Counted from the stretch's first letter, positions 1-10,610 are shown. The stretch is DNA of 64,000 nucleotides from Flaccisagitta enflata (GCA_965153355.1 OZ231127.1:54374001-54438000); one strand, 5' to 3'. A program made the numbers and translations. Notes: generated by a model from the sequence alone, not told the origin.

Positions 1-755
1 TTCATTTTTGCAAATTGTCTATATTTGCCAAATTTTCCCCTGAATTCTAAAGTCTTTTTTCTTCTTTCCCATTAACCATCAGGATTGTCATCAAAGGCCC
101 CACGGTCAGGAAACAACAACTGCAACATGAAAATTGTGCATCGTTCCGTTGGTGCCCTCAAAACCACACTTCAAACAATCCAGGAAAGTTTATTTTTATC
201 TATATGGTATAAAACAAACACGTTCAAAAAAATCATGCATTCATTGCCACCGGATTAGAGTGAAATCTGATCCAACAGGCAATTGCCACAACAACTGGTG
301 ATTGACCTTTGGTCATCGCCTTAAAAACCCTTGCGTAACCCCCTTTCTCTGGGGTAGCAACAAACTTCCTCTTTTAACTGCTCTTGAAACAAACGGAGAA
401 ACCATATGGATAGATGTGTCTGTTGAATCATTAAAAAAAAGGCATAATTGAATGTGTAAGCCCTTGATCGCTGTTGGTTTGCTAGAACTTGTAAACATGT
501 TAAATTAGGTTTTATGTACCTTATCAATTTGCGAATGGGGCTCATTTGAGTGGATTGAGAAGCAAGCTCTAAGTTGATTCTGTCAAATAAGTGGAAGTAT
601 CCACTCTGTAACGCGTTCAAATATGTCATCTGTACTTATATTTCCCTCTCCTAGATTTCTTCTTCCGCCTACCGCGCAGCATCATTTGACATGGGGGCCG
701 TTTACATTATCCTTCAACTCTTACGCGGACGGGAAATCAGAACCGGGAAAATTAG
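1..755. other. Unassigned flank
   Basis: I see no supported gene here. The sequence is AT-rich, and the open frames are short and have no recognisable motif or splice context. Confidence 0.5.
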
Positions 756-890
756 CGTTAAACAACAACCTCAACAGCAACTCAAACTCAACAACAGACG
801 TAACAACAAACTCAACAACAATAACAACAACAACCACAACAACAACCACAACAACAACCTCAACAAACTTATCAACAAACTTAACAGCAA
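756..890. repeat. Imperfect (CAA)n / (AAC)n microsatellite
   Basis: Trinucleotide-rich run of AAC and CAA with interruptions. Any frame through it gives Asn-, Gln- or Thr-rich peptides. The open frames across it (for example 623-937) are therefore best explained by the repeat rather than by a gene. Confidence 0.8.
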
Positions 891-1008
891 CTAAAAACTC
901 TTTCTCAAGAAGTCACAACTTCTTTCGGGTTACATGATCAACAAGCTTCCATTATCGCGCTCAATGAATGCAATTTCTGAAAATAACTCTCTCATTTGCA
1001 AATCATTG

Positions 1009-1132
1009 TATACTGTGTCTTATTACTGCTTTGGACCCATGGCTTATTTGTAATCCTTCCGATAAGTTTTATTGTAAATCGTCATTTCCCCCACACATGT
1101 TCGGAGAATATATTCATTTTCATTTTCATTTA
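1009..1132 (+). mobile_element. LINE 3'-end-like fragment
   Basis: This segment ends in a run of ATTTTC-type repeats. It resembles both 8826-8950 and the last ~120 bp of the LINE ending near 42014 (a GGCTTA..TG.AATCC core followed by an ATTTC-like tail). It is best read as a 5'-truncated LINE copy. The similarity is judged by eye. Confidence 0.45.
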
Positions 1133-1360
1133 GGAGTGAACCACCCTACTTCTAAGCATTTTTCAAACTCAGTTGATTTTAGCTTCAAATCCCCACTAGT
1201 TATTGGACTACTTACTTGTAATATTTGCTATATAGACTACCAACAGCATCATTTTTCATAAAAAGTCAAATTACACAAGCTCCTACGCTCTTACACTCTT
1301 TCTTAGCTAAATTAACAGAAAACCTCAAAATGACAACACATCTTTGGTGGGCGCTCCAAC
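1133..1360 (+). repeat. 876-bp tandem repeat, unit 1 left part
   Basis: First unit of a tandem repeat that begins GGAGTGAACCACCCTACTTC; further units start at 4725 and 5601. The unit is interrupted at 1361 by the hAT-like element and resumes at 4070 after duplication of GCTCCAAC. Confidence 0.85.
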
Positions 1361-1675
1361 CAGGGTGTCACAAAATTTTTTGCTTCCTACGAGCAAAAAT
1401 CCTCCACCTGTCCCTTCCTATTGGAAAGGCGTATGATTACCGCAAGTTGAACACCCTATGTTACATGGTATCAGGGGCGTATATTATTGAGTCGCTTTTG
1501 ATTTCCCCCCCCCTGCCTTTGATCTTTTTCCCCGCGACGCGTTGCTTCGCGTTTTTAGTTGCGTGCACGCGACTCTATAACCCGCTCTGTCGGTCGGTCC
1601 GTCGGTCGGTCTGTCCGTCCGTCCGTCCGTAACACTTAGCTTTTTTTCGTCGTTTTACGCCATGTTAGGGTATTT

Positions 1676-1890
1676 TACGTCATTTTAAGTCATTTTAAGT
1701 CATTTTAAGTCATTTTCAGTCATTTTCAGTTAATTCTAATCACTTAAGTCATTTTGTCATTATTTGTCATTTTTGTCATTTTGTGTTATTATGAGTCATT
1801 TTAAGTCATTCTTAGTCATTCTAAGTTATTTTAAGTCATTTTAAGTCATTACAAGTCATTCTAAGTCATTCTAAGTCACTCTTAGTTATT
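1676..1890. repeat. 10-bp minisatellite (TCATTTTAAG)n
   Basis: Degenerate tandem copies of TCATTTTAAG / TCATTCTAAG. The motif also recurs in the short-element copy at 13150-13215. Confidence 0.8.
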
Positions 1891-2164
1891 TTTTTTGCTT
1901 TTTGTAGTTTTTAGTAACTTTGCTTTTTTTCTTTGTTTTTGGTCAATTTGGGTCGTCTGGAGTTGTTCTGAGACATTTTGTTGTTGTTTTTTGTCATTTT
2001 TGGTTGCTTTTGGTCATCTTTGGTTGCTTTTAATCATTTTTGGTCATTTTTTGATCATTAACATCACTTTGTTCGTTTAAGTCATTTGTGTCATTTTTGG
2101 GCATTTGAAATAGTTTTAAGTCACTTTAAGTCATTTTGGAACATTTCAGGTCATGTTTGGTTCA

Positions 2165-2410
2165 GGTCTGGTTTAGGTCTGGTTTTGATCTGGTTTAGGT
2201 CTGGTTTACTTCTGGTTTGAGTCTGGTTTGAGTCTGGTTTGAGTCTGGTTTGAGTCTGGTTTGAGTCTGGTTTGAGTCTGGTCTGAGTCTGGTTTGAGTC
2301 TGGTTTGAGTCTGGTTTGAGTCTGGTTTGAGTCTGATTTGAGTCTGGTTTGAGTCTGGTTTGAGTCTGGTTTGGGTCTGGTTTGGGTCTGGTTTGAATCT
2401 GATTTTCGAA
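2165..2410. repeat. 11-bp minisatellite (GAGTCTGGTTT)n
   Basis: About 22 near-perfect tandem copies of an 11-bp unit. The reverse-strand open frame across it (2195-2422) is a repeat artefact. Confidence 0.9.
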
Positions 2411-3045
2411 AAAAAGATTCAATAAGAAGTCAGGTCAGTTCAGTTATTTTTGTCTCGCACGCGACTTATAGGTGTTGGCCTTGTTATATCTATGATTTTC
2501 TACCCCATATAGCAATAAAACTCTGTAGTTAAGGTTTAGATAGTGTTAAATTGTGTTTTACTAATTGTGTTTTATGATTTGGTACTGTCAAAAGTTACAT
2601 TTTCCCAAAATTTCCTTTTTTTCTCTTTTTTCCCTCTTTGATTTCCTTCCCCATCTTCAGACCCTTTGATTTCCCCCCCCACCGAGGGGGGGGGGAAACT
2701 CAATAATAAACAGGCCTGCATGGTATACCTAGTCCCAAAGTATTAGATGGTCAGGGGTTCCCGAAGCCACTAACTTAGTGCATGAAGGAATGAGATGGTG
2801 AGAGGAACAGTCCCAAAAGATACCCATTACACATGCTTGAGCTGATAGGAATCATAGAGAATTTTTTTGCCCTTAGGGTAGAGACACTTAGACACTGATT
2901 ATCCAGTAACCAGAGGTTGAGATTTGGGCCCTAAGGCGGGGGTTCTGAGCCTTGAGGCTGGGATTTTTAAGGCTTTATATTCGTATAAACTAGAATTTCA
3001 TCTAAACAAATATGTATTTAAGAAGACTTTATATACAGTAGAAAA

Positions 3046-3302
3046 AACAAGTGACGCAGGGTCACAATATCATTGCGGACAGGTGGGCAGGGGCCTCCAA
3101 CCCCCAACCAAACCCCAAACCTCACCCCTCACACAGAAACATACACAAAAAGTATCCAAAACACTTGTTTTTCCACTTTTCAACTTGATCATTATGGACG
3201 GACCGATGGACCAACGAACCAACAGAATGACGGATTGACAGACTGACAGACGGATGGACGGACAAAGCCTATTAAAGAGTTGTATGTCCGCAACTTAAAA
3301 CC
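3046..3302 (-). mobile_element. GTCGCGTG short element, reverse copy
   Basis: Reading on the plus strand: CATTGCGGACAGGTGGGCAGGGGCC, then GGACGGACCGATGG-type repeats, then AAAGCC..TAAAGAGTTGTATGTCCGCAACTTAAAA. This matches the other reverse copies at 20833, 21089, 23989 and 56198. Confidence 0.65.
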
Positions 3303-3306
3303 TTTC

Positions 3307-4012
3307 TAGCTTTCTTCCTTCTTGCTCCCTTCTTTCCTTTCTTCTTTTATAAACAAAAGTAAAAAAACTTTTTCTGTTTTTCTTCTTCCTTCCTTCCCTC
3401 ATTCCTTCCTTCCTACTTTCTTTCCTCCTTTCCTTCCTTCCTTCCTTCCTTCCTTTAAAAACAGTAAGAGGAGATCTTTTTCTTCTACTTTTTCCCTTCC
3501 TTCCTTCCTTCCTTCCTTCTTTCCTTACTTCTTTCCTTCCTTCTTTCCTTCCTTCCTTCCTTCCTTCCTTCCTTCTTTCCTTCCTTTTTTCCTTCCTTCC
3601 TTCCTTCCTTCCTTCCTTCCTTCCTTCCTTCCTTCCTTTCTTCCTCCCTTCCTTCTTTCCTTCTTCCCTTCCTTATTTCCTTTTTTCCTTCTTTTCTATC
3701 TCCCTTCCTTCCTTACTTCTTTGCTTCTTCCCTTGCTTTTTCCCTTCTTTCCTTCCTTTTTCCTTCCTTCCTTTTTGTATAAACAGGAGGAAAACACTTT
3801 TTCTGCCTTTCTTCTTCCTTCCTTCCTTCCTTCCTTCCTTCCTTCCTTCCTTCCTTCCTCTTTTCTTCTTCTTCCCTTCTTCCTTCCTTTTCCTTTCTTT
3901 TCCTTTCTTTTCCTTCCTTTTCCTTTCTTTTCCTTCCTTCTCCTTCCTTTTCTTCTTTCCTTCTTCCTCTTTTTTTTCTTTCTCTCCTTCTTCCCCCCTT
4001 CCCTTCCTACCA
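3307..4012. repeat. (CTTC)n pyrimidine tract
   Basis: About 700 bp of almost pure C/T on the plus strand, mostly CTTC and CCTT. Short TATAAACA.GAGG..AAAACTTTTTCTG islands repeat within it. The open frames on both strands are low-complexity artefacts. Confidence 0.9.
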
Positions 4013-4069
4013 GCCTAGCTAGCTTCCTACGAGCGCCGCTCGCGTGCTCGGGCACCTTGTGACACCCTG

Positions 4070-4724
4070 GCTCCAACACCTATGCAATCAGAGAAAAGTC
4101 CTAACCTATATACCTTAACCAATCTTACTACAGGGTGAAAGGATTCTGAGCTTTTATGCAAAATCTTTGCACATAAGCGATTTTCAACTGGTGAACCATC
4201 GTTGTTAGGACATTATCATATAACAACAATTCCAGTCTCAACGCCAGCTGAAAATGACTTGGGGTGAACGGGTCTGGTGTCAAACCATAGCCTGACACCT
4301 AGCAAAGATTAAGAGAAAATGTCCTCCAGGTCGACATCCAATTTTACAGACAAAAAGACAATTAAGGCTGCGATGTAAGGAGATCGCAAATTTCTGTGGG
4401 ATAAGCACTCTTTAAACAGATTGACTCCCTACAAAAAAAATTTTGATTGACTTTTCTTGTTCAGTAGGACCTAGTGAGCCAAAAAATAGCTTCCAAATCC
4501 ATTTTCAGTCAAAATATTGAAAATGATTAGCAAAAACAATAAAAACGGCAAGTTTTGTTATGTGGCATACTTAGGTTTTGGGTGTCTTTCATGTTTTTTG
4601 TCTTAATTTTTTAAAGAAAATACTTGAAAACCACTTGGGAGTAATCAGAGCAATCAAAAATGTCATATCCTACCTTAAAAACCTAATTTTAGAAACAAAA
4701 TTACTCATGACCTTTTCCCTTTAA
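4070..4724 (+). repeat. 876-bp tandem repeat, unit 1 right part
   Basis: Continuation of the unit interrupted at 1360. It is nearly identical to the matching part of unit 2 (for example AACACCTATGCAATCAGAG at both). Confidence 0.85.
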
Positions 4725-5600
4725 GGAGTGAACCACCCTACTTCTAATGGTTTTTTCAAACTCAGTTGATTTTAGCTTCGAATCCCCACTAGTTATTGGA
4801 CTACTTTTGTAATATTTGCTATATAGACTCCCAACAGCCTCATTTTTCATAAAAAACAGTCAATTTACACACGCTCCTACGCTCTTACTCTTTCTTAGCT
4901 AAATTAACAGAAAACCTCAAAATGACAACACATCTTTGGTGGGCGCTCCAACACCTATGCAATCAGAGAAAAGTCCTAACCTATATACCTTAACCAATCA
5001 TACTACAGGGTGAAAGGATTCTGAGCTTTTATGCAAAATCTTTGCACATAAACGATTTTCAACTGGTGAACCATCGTTGTTAGGACATTATCATATAACA
5101 ACAATTCCAGTCTCAACGCCAGCTGAAAATGACTTGGGGTGAACGGGTCTGGTGTCAAACCATAGCCTGACACCTAGCAAAGATTAAGAGAAAATGTCCT
5201 CCAGGTCGACATCCAATTTTACAGACAAAAAGACAATTAAGGCTGCGATGTAAGGAGATCGCAAATTTCTGTGGGATAAGCACTCTTTAAACAGATCGAC
5301 TCCCTACAAAAAAAATTTTGATTGACTTTTCTTGTTCAGTAGGACCTAGTGAGCCGAAAAATAGCTTCCAAATCCATTTTCAGTCAAAATATTGAAAATG
5401 ATTAGCAAAAACAATAAAAACGGCAAGTTTTGTTATGTGGCATACTTAGGTTTTGGGTGTTTTTAATGTTTTTTGTATCAATTTTTTAAAGAAAATACTT
5501 GAAAACCACTTGGGAGTAATCAGAGCAATCAAAAATGTCATATCCTACCTTAAAAACCTAATTTTAGAAACAAAATTACTCATGACCTTTTTCCCTTTAA
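4725..5600 (+). repeat. 876-bp tandem repeat, unit 2 (intact)
   Basis: Complete unit from one GGAGTGAACCACC start to the next. It contains the empty target site of the hAT-like element near 4950. No coding potential was recognised. Confidence 0.85.
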
Positions 5601-5930
5601 GGAGTGAACCACCCTACTTCTAATGGTTTTTTCAAACTCAGTTGATTTTAGCTTCAAATCCCCACTAGTTATTGGACTACTTTTGTAATATTTGCTATAT
5701 AGACTCCCAACAGCCTCATTTTTCATAAAAAACAGTCAATTTACACAAGCTCCTACGCTCTTACAATCTTTCTTAGCTAAATTATCAGAAAACCTCAAAA
5801 TGACAACACATTTTCGGTGGGCCTATGCAATCAGAGAAAATTCCCAACCTATACACCACAACCTATCTCACTACAGGGTGAAAGGAGATGTAAGGAGATC
5901 GCGAATTTTTGTGGGATAAGCACTATTAAA
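5601..5930 (+). repeat. 876-bp tandem repeat, unit 3 (internally deleted)
   Basis: Starts like units 1 and 2 but jumps twice, near 5820 (GGTGGG to CCTATGC) and near 5886. It then ends close to GTGGGATAAGCAC. Confidence 0.75.
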
Positions 5931-6036
5931 GCACTCTTAAAGCACTCTAAACGTAGGGGAAGAAGAGATAAAAAAAAATCGCGAGAAAGATCTGAGAAGC
6001 CATCACTCTAGAATACCTCAAGGAGCTCTTGAAATA

Positions 6037-7031
6037 CAGTGCGACTCATAAAAAAAGAAACAACTTTCATTTTAATTTTACTTAGTTTAAATTCAACAAA
6101 TTGAATTGTTATTCATAAGCGTTTTAAAGAGCTCCAAAAAATGAACAATTTGCCACCAGTCCCATCAAATTCGATCAATTCGTTTGGAGTTTATGTTAAA
6201 ATAAAGACAAATGTATCAAAACCTAAGTGGGAAAACTATAGATTTTCTTTCATACTTTATAGAGGACAAATTTTAGTAAAACTGTTGTATTTTCTAAACC
6301 AATTGAGCTAGTAACTCCAGAAACAGCTCAAATGACAGAATTTATCAAGAGCTTTCTCAATGTCATGGATTTTGATAGGTTTTCACTTGATTTAAACCTT
6401 TTATGAATGACAAAAGAAAGAATTTTTTCATCACACAAATTTAAAAAATGAAAGATCTTTTTCCCCTCTTAAGATATCCATGTTTGAATAAAAGAAAATA
6501 AACATAATCAGTGACCATTTAAAAGATCTTCAAAAGATCTTTCATTCAAGACCAATCCCAGCCTCCTAGCTTTATTCGTTTGGGAATGGCATTAGTTTAA
6601 AGTTAAATAAGTACATTTTGGTCATGTACCATTTCAAACTTGAAAATCAATACTCTCCAGTCTTTTCTTCACTGTTTCTAAACAAATTGAGCTAAAAATG
6701 TGAGATGGGCGGCAAATGAAAGCTCTTTTGAATATCTTTCAAATGATCTATGATATCAATTGATTTCCTGTACTGCAAATGCTAAATATCAAATAAAAAA
6801 AGTACCTTTTCAACATCTTTAGAAGAATCCACAGTTCATACACAGATTCTGACACCATATCTTCTTTTTACTATAGAATCTGAAATAATTGATGTAAACT
6901 CGTGGGATTTGTGACATTGGCTTCATTTGATAACACTCTTTCCAGATCTCACAAAGAAAATATAAAAAAATCATTTTTTTCATGAGAAATATCTTAGAGA
7001 ACAGCTGTTTCCTTTTTTATGGTTCGCAGTG
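6037..7031. mobile_element. TA-flanked foldback MITE (~1 kb)
   Basis: The ends are inverted: CAGTGCGACTCATAAAAAAA on the left and the complement of CACTGCGAACCATAAAAAAG on the right, with a TA dinucleotide outside each. CAGT termini and TA duplications point to the Tc1/mariner group. The long AT-rich arms are diverged. The centre carries GACCAATCCCAGC, a motif shared with other long foldbacks in the window. No transposase is visible. Confidence 0.65.
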
Positions 7032-7037
7032 TAGCTT

Positions 7038-7400
7038 CTCCAATACGTCAATTGAAACGCCCCAAAGTTAAACACTGGCTCTCACCAATCTTACCATAGA
7101 CGAGGCTTGGTAAAAAAAAATATCTCATGCAAATTTTCAGGCCTCTGGGATAGGGGGAACCTTCGTTAGGGTGACCATGAAGTTTCCATAGAAATCTATG
7201 GCAGAGACAAAATTTGCATAATAGAAATACTGATTCCAATGCTAATTCAATGCAAACTTCAACCTCACCCTAACGAAGGTTCCTGCTATCTGAGAGGCCC
7301 AAAATTTTGCATGGAATATTTTTTTACCAAGCCTCAACTGTGGAAAGATTGGTGAAAGCCATAGTCCAAGTTTGGGGCGCTTCATGGGACGTATTCTCCA
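7038..7400. mobile_element. Foldback element with conserved 124-bp core
   Basis: The arms CGCCCCAAAGTTAAACACTGG..CACCAATCTT and AAGATTGGTG..AAGTTTGGGGCG are inverted repeats. The core 7158-7281 starts AACCTTCGTTAGGGTGA and ends with its inverse. The same core, reversed, sits in the foldback at 16771-17137 between unrelated arms. Confidence 0.75.
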
Positions 7401-8002
7401 ACCAATGGCGGCCCTGATTCAGTCCAAGGGAGATGACACTAATTATTGATGAATTTGTAAGTGATATGTATTCATTTTTACACTAATGAATACATTTTTG
7501 TTACAGGTCGGAAGATTTTTTTTCTAAGATATTAGGGTGACTTTGTTTTCATCTTTTTCCTTGTCACATGCCCCACTACCAATAAATTTTGATAATCTGT
7601 CATTTGTTTCTACAGTATCTGGGTGGAAAGAGAGTTTGCAAGAAATTGCCAAAGAAACATTATCTTGAGACCTGTTGACATAGGCGTTCAGCGATGAATG
7701 AGTAGCCAATCCAAATGCAGTAAATGGTCACTGATCATTGGTACTCTTCTTACGCTTCATTCATTTTTAAGTGAAACAAAGTAACAAAAAAAGAACACGA
7801 GTTCCAAACTGTAGAACACGCTGGAGTCCTTTTTTCAATTGCGCGATCACGGTGCAAGAGGAACCATATCTAGCAGGGCTTGGCAAAATTCATGGCTGCC
7901 CACATGCAAATTACCTTGACTTGTGCCTAGAAATGCATACACTAATTTCTTAGCACTTAATTTCTTTCGTGGAATTGTGAAAATGATTTCCGACTGATTT
8001 CA
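7401..8002. other. Unassigned segment
   Basis: I see no gene, RNA or clear repeat here. The short open frames have no recognisable motif. Confidence 0.4.
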
Positions 8003-8215
8003 CTTTTTAGTCGCGTGCACGCGACTCTACAACCCGCTTTGTCCATTGGTTGGTCGGTCGGTTGGTCGGTCGGTCCGTCACACTTTACTTTTTTCTATGA
8101 TTTTATATCTTTGACCTCACTGCTCCTGCCCTAATGGTCTGGTGACCTCAAATATGGCCCCTGCCCACCTGCACGCGACTTCGGTAGCTGTGTATCCGGA
8201 CTTGTTTTTGCTACG
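8003..8215 (+). mobile_element. GTCGCGTG short element, forward copy
   Basis: A clean copy: TTTTTAGTCGCGTGCACGCGACTCTA, then CCGCTTTGTCC with GGTCGGTCGG repeats, then TGCTCCTGCCC, and the tail CACGCGACTTCGGTAGCTGTGTATCCGGACTTGTT. The head palindrome AGTCGCGTGCACGCGACT is perfect. Confidence 0.75.
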
Positions 8216-8825
8216 CCCAAGAAGTTTTTCTCGTCAACCCTGAAGCTAAAATGAGGGGCTTTTTAATCATGCAAGCTATATTACTTAAAATCAATGACAA
8301 ACTAGCTAAAATGGCGATTTAGAAGTGGTTCCTTTTTTATTGATCCGTGATGAGATGAGGCACAAAAATCCAATACTCTGCTTAGATTTTACTTTCAAAT
8401 AAATCTAATTAGCTAAGAAACTAATCTTTGACGTACCATATTGATTGTCATTTATCCATGTAAACGGCTCAAATGATAGGGCAACCATCTACCCCATCTT
8501 CTTGCTACTGAGCCTTTCCCATTACCAAGACTGGGGTACTTGAGGGAGAGTAAGGGTTGTGTTTCGAGTCACAAACAATTGCACCACTGCACTCTGCTCA
8601 CTCGCTCCACATCGCTCCACTTTGCTCCGATTGCTTTGCTTTCTCACTCAGTTCACGGGCTCGCTCACTCACTTCACTCACTCCCTTGTGGGACATTTGA
8701 AATTCTTATATATTGGCACACGCTGAAATCGAGATTCTTGTCATCAGTAAAAACACACCCTAAGTTACATCACAGATAGATCATCAGATAGATCAACAGT
8801 TTGACATACACAGCAATAATACCAT
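8216..8825. other. Intergenic, with a CACTCGCTC-type repeat
   Basis: Positions 8580-8690 are rich in CACTCGCTCCAC.TCGCTCCACTTTGCTCC. The reverse complement of a similar block lies at 32945-33070. No gene is seen. Confidence 0.5.
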
Positions 8826-8950
8826 TGTATACTGTGCTAATTTACCGTATTGGACCTATGGCTAACTAATAATCTTTCTGATGTGTTCTATTGTAAGTCG
8901 TCACTCTCCCTGCATAGGTTTGGAGAGTGTGTTCATTTTCATTTCAATTC
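8826..8950 (+). mobile_element. LINE 3'-end-like fragment
   Basis: Resembles 1009-1132, with TGGACC.ATGGCT, AATCTTTC.GAT and GGAGAGTGTGTTCATTTTCATTTC, ending in ATTTC-like repeats. Probably another truncated LINE end. Confidence 0.4.
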
Positions 8951-9243
8951 ATTTCAAAATGCATAAAAAAGATTAGAAATAGAAATTAGCAAAAGTAGAA
9001 CGAAAAGTTTTTTTAAACGTATATCAAAATTTTCATGTCATGAACAGTTTGACAAACTTCGAAAAAAAAAATCACAATGATGAAAAGCGCGCCAATCGAC
9101 TAAAGTACATGTATCGATAAATAAAGACAACATTCTAGAGTAACAGATCTCTCTGAGATCTGAAGGGGCTGAAAATTTTCATTTGTAATCAATGGATTTT
9201 ACATTCTTGCCCGTATAAGATGTAACAAGGCTGGATACACGGT

Positions 9244-10516
9244 GTGGACATGGGCAGTAATTCAGGAGTGGACATGGGCAGTAATGTAGGAGTGGACTTG
9301 GGCAGTGATGTAGGAGTGAACATGGGCAGTAATTCAGGAGTGGACATGGGCAGTAATGTAGGTGTGGAAATGGGCAGTAATGTAGGAGTGAACATGGGCA
9401 GTAATGTAGGAGTGGACTTGGGCAGTAATGTAGGAGTGGACATGGGCAGTAATGTAGGAGTGGACATGGGCAGTAATGTAGGAGTGGACATGGGCAGTGA
9501 TGTAGGAGTGGACATGGGCAGTAATGTAGGAGTGGACAAGGGCCATGATGTAGGAGTGGACATGAGCAGTATTGTAAGAGTGGACAAGGGCAGTGATGTA
9601 GGAGTGGGCATGGGCAGTAATGTAGGAGTGGACAAGGGCAGTGATGTAGGAGTGGAAATGGGCAGTAATGTAGGAGTGAACATGGGCAGTAATGTAGGAG
9701 TGGACTTGGGCAGTAATGTAGGAGTGGACATGGGCAGTAATATAGGAGTGGACAAGGGCAGTAATGTAGGAGTGGACAAGGGCAGTGATGTAGGAGTAGA
9801 CATGAGCAGTATTGTAAGAGTGGACAAGGGCAGTGATGTAGGAGTGGACATGGGCAGTAATGTAGGAGTGAACATGGGCAGTAATGTAGGAGTGGACATG
9901 GGCAGTAATGTAGGAGTGGACATGGGCAGTAATGTAGGAGTGGACATGGGCAGTAATGTAGGAGTGGACATGGGCAGTAATGTAGGAGTGGACATGGGCA
10001 GTAATGTAGGAGTGGACATGGGCAGTGATGTAGATGTGGACATAGGCAGTAATTCAGGAGTGGACATGGGCAGTGATGTAGGAGTGGACATGGGCAGTAA
10101 TGTAGGAGTGGACAAGGGCAGTGATGTAGGAGTGGACATGGGCAGTAATGTAGGAGTGGACAAGGGCAGTGATGTAGACGTGGACATGGGCAGTAATGTA
10201 GGAGTGAACATGGGCAGTAATGGAGGAGAGGACATGGGCAGTAATGTAGGAGTGGACATGGGCGGTAATTCTGGAGTGGACATGGGCAGTATTGTAGGAG
10301 TGGACATGGGCAGTAATGTAGGAGTAGACATGGGCAGTAATGTAGGAGTAGACATGGGCAGTAATGTAGGAGTGGACTTGGGCAGTAATGTAGGAGTGGA
10401 CTTGGGCAGTGATGTAGGAGTGGACATGGGCACTAATGTAGGAGTAGACATGGGCAGTAATGTAGGAGTGGACATGAGCAGTATTGTAAGAGTGGACATG
10501 GGCAGTAATGTAGGAG
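9244..10516. repeat. 24-bp minisatellite (GGAGTGGACATGGGCAGTAATGTA)n
   Basis: About 53 tandem copies of a 24-bp unit with point variants (TGGACATGGGCAGTAATGTA, ..GACAAGGGCAGTGATG.., ..GACTTGGGCAG..). Because 24 is a multiple of 3, reading frames stay open on both strands for more than 400 codons: an octapeptide GVDMGSNV on plus, and MSTPTLLP on minus. The open frames follow from the period. No start context, splice sites or non-repeat domain supports a gene. Confidence 0.93.
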
Positions 10517-10529
10517 ACCTTTTGGACAC

Positions 10530-10610
10530 TTAGACAGAAGCGGCGATGCCTAAAACACGCTAAATCGATGACAGATGGACGGATCGATGGACCAAAGGAC
10601 GGCCCACCAA
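10530..10610 (-). mobile_element. GTCGCGTG short element, partial reverse copy
   Basis: GATGGACGGATCGATGGACC-type run next to the minisatellite. It is only a fragment of the family. Confidence 0.35.

Larger units (their letters stand above)
1554..2488 (+). mobile_element. GTCGCGTG short element, expanded copy
   Basis: The head at 1554 has the GCGTGCACGCGACTCTA palindrome and a GTCGGTCSGTC run. The tail at 2450-2488 reads CGCACGCGACTTATAGGTGTTGG.CCTTGTT. Between them lie two minisatellites. The same head and tail flank a much shorter middle in the copy at 13037. Confidence 0.6.
1488..2706. mobile_element. Nested insert with inverted ends
   Basis: The left edge reads TATTATTGAGT..GATTTCCCCCCCC and the right edge GGGGGGGGGAAACTCAATAATA, an inverted pair. 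The segment is absent from the second hAT-like copy. It contains an expanded copy of the GTCGCGTG short element. Confidence 0.5.
1361..4069. mobile_element. hAT-like non-autonomous element, copy 1 (2.7 kb)
   Basis: The element begins CAGGGTGTCACAAA and ends with the inverse TTGTGACACCCTG. It is flanked on both sides by the 8-bp direct repeat GCTCCAAC (1353-1360 and 4070-4077). Terminal CAGGG and 8-bp target duplications are hallmarks of hAT transposons. The next tandem unit (4725 onward) has the uninterrupted sequence ..GGGCGCTCCAACACCTATGC.., which is the empty site. No transposase is visible. Compared with the copy at 23811-25773, this one carries an extra ~1.5 kb (about 1449-2930) with nested repeats. 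The rest is mainly a long CTTC-type pyrimidine tract. Confidence 0.85.

Noticed and set aside
623-937. Thr/Asn-rich 104-codon frame
   Set aside because: The second half is an AAC microsatellite, the first half has no recognisable features and there is no splice evidence.
3322-4079. Long Pro/Phe/Ser-rich and Lys/Arg/Glu-rich open frames
   Set aside because: They lie in a CTTC/GAAG low-complexity tract; the same occurs at 24240-25165 and 63446-63870.
9189-10533. Large open frames on both strands (429 and 446 codons)
   Set aside because: They are produced by a 24-bp tandem repeat. There is no domain, no composition change at the edges and no splice context.
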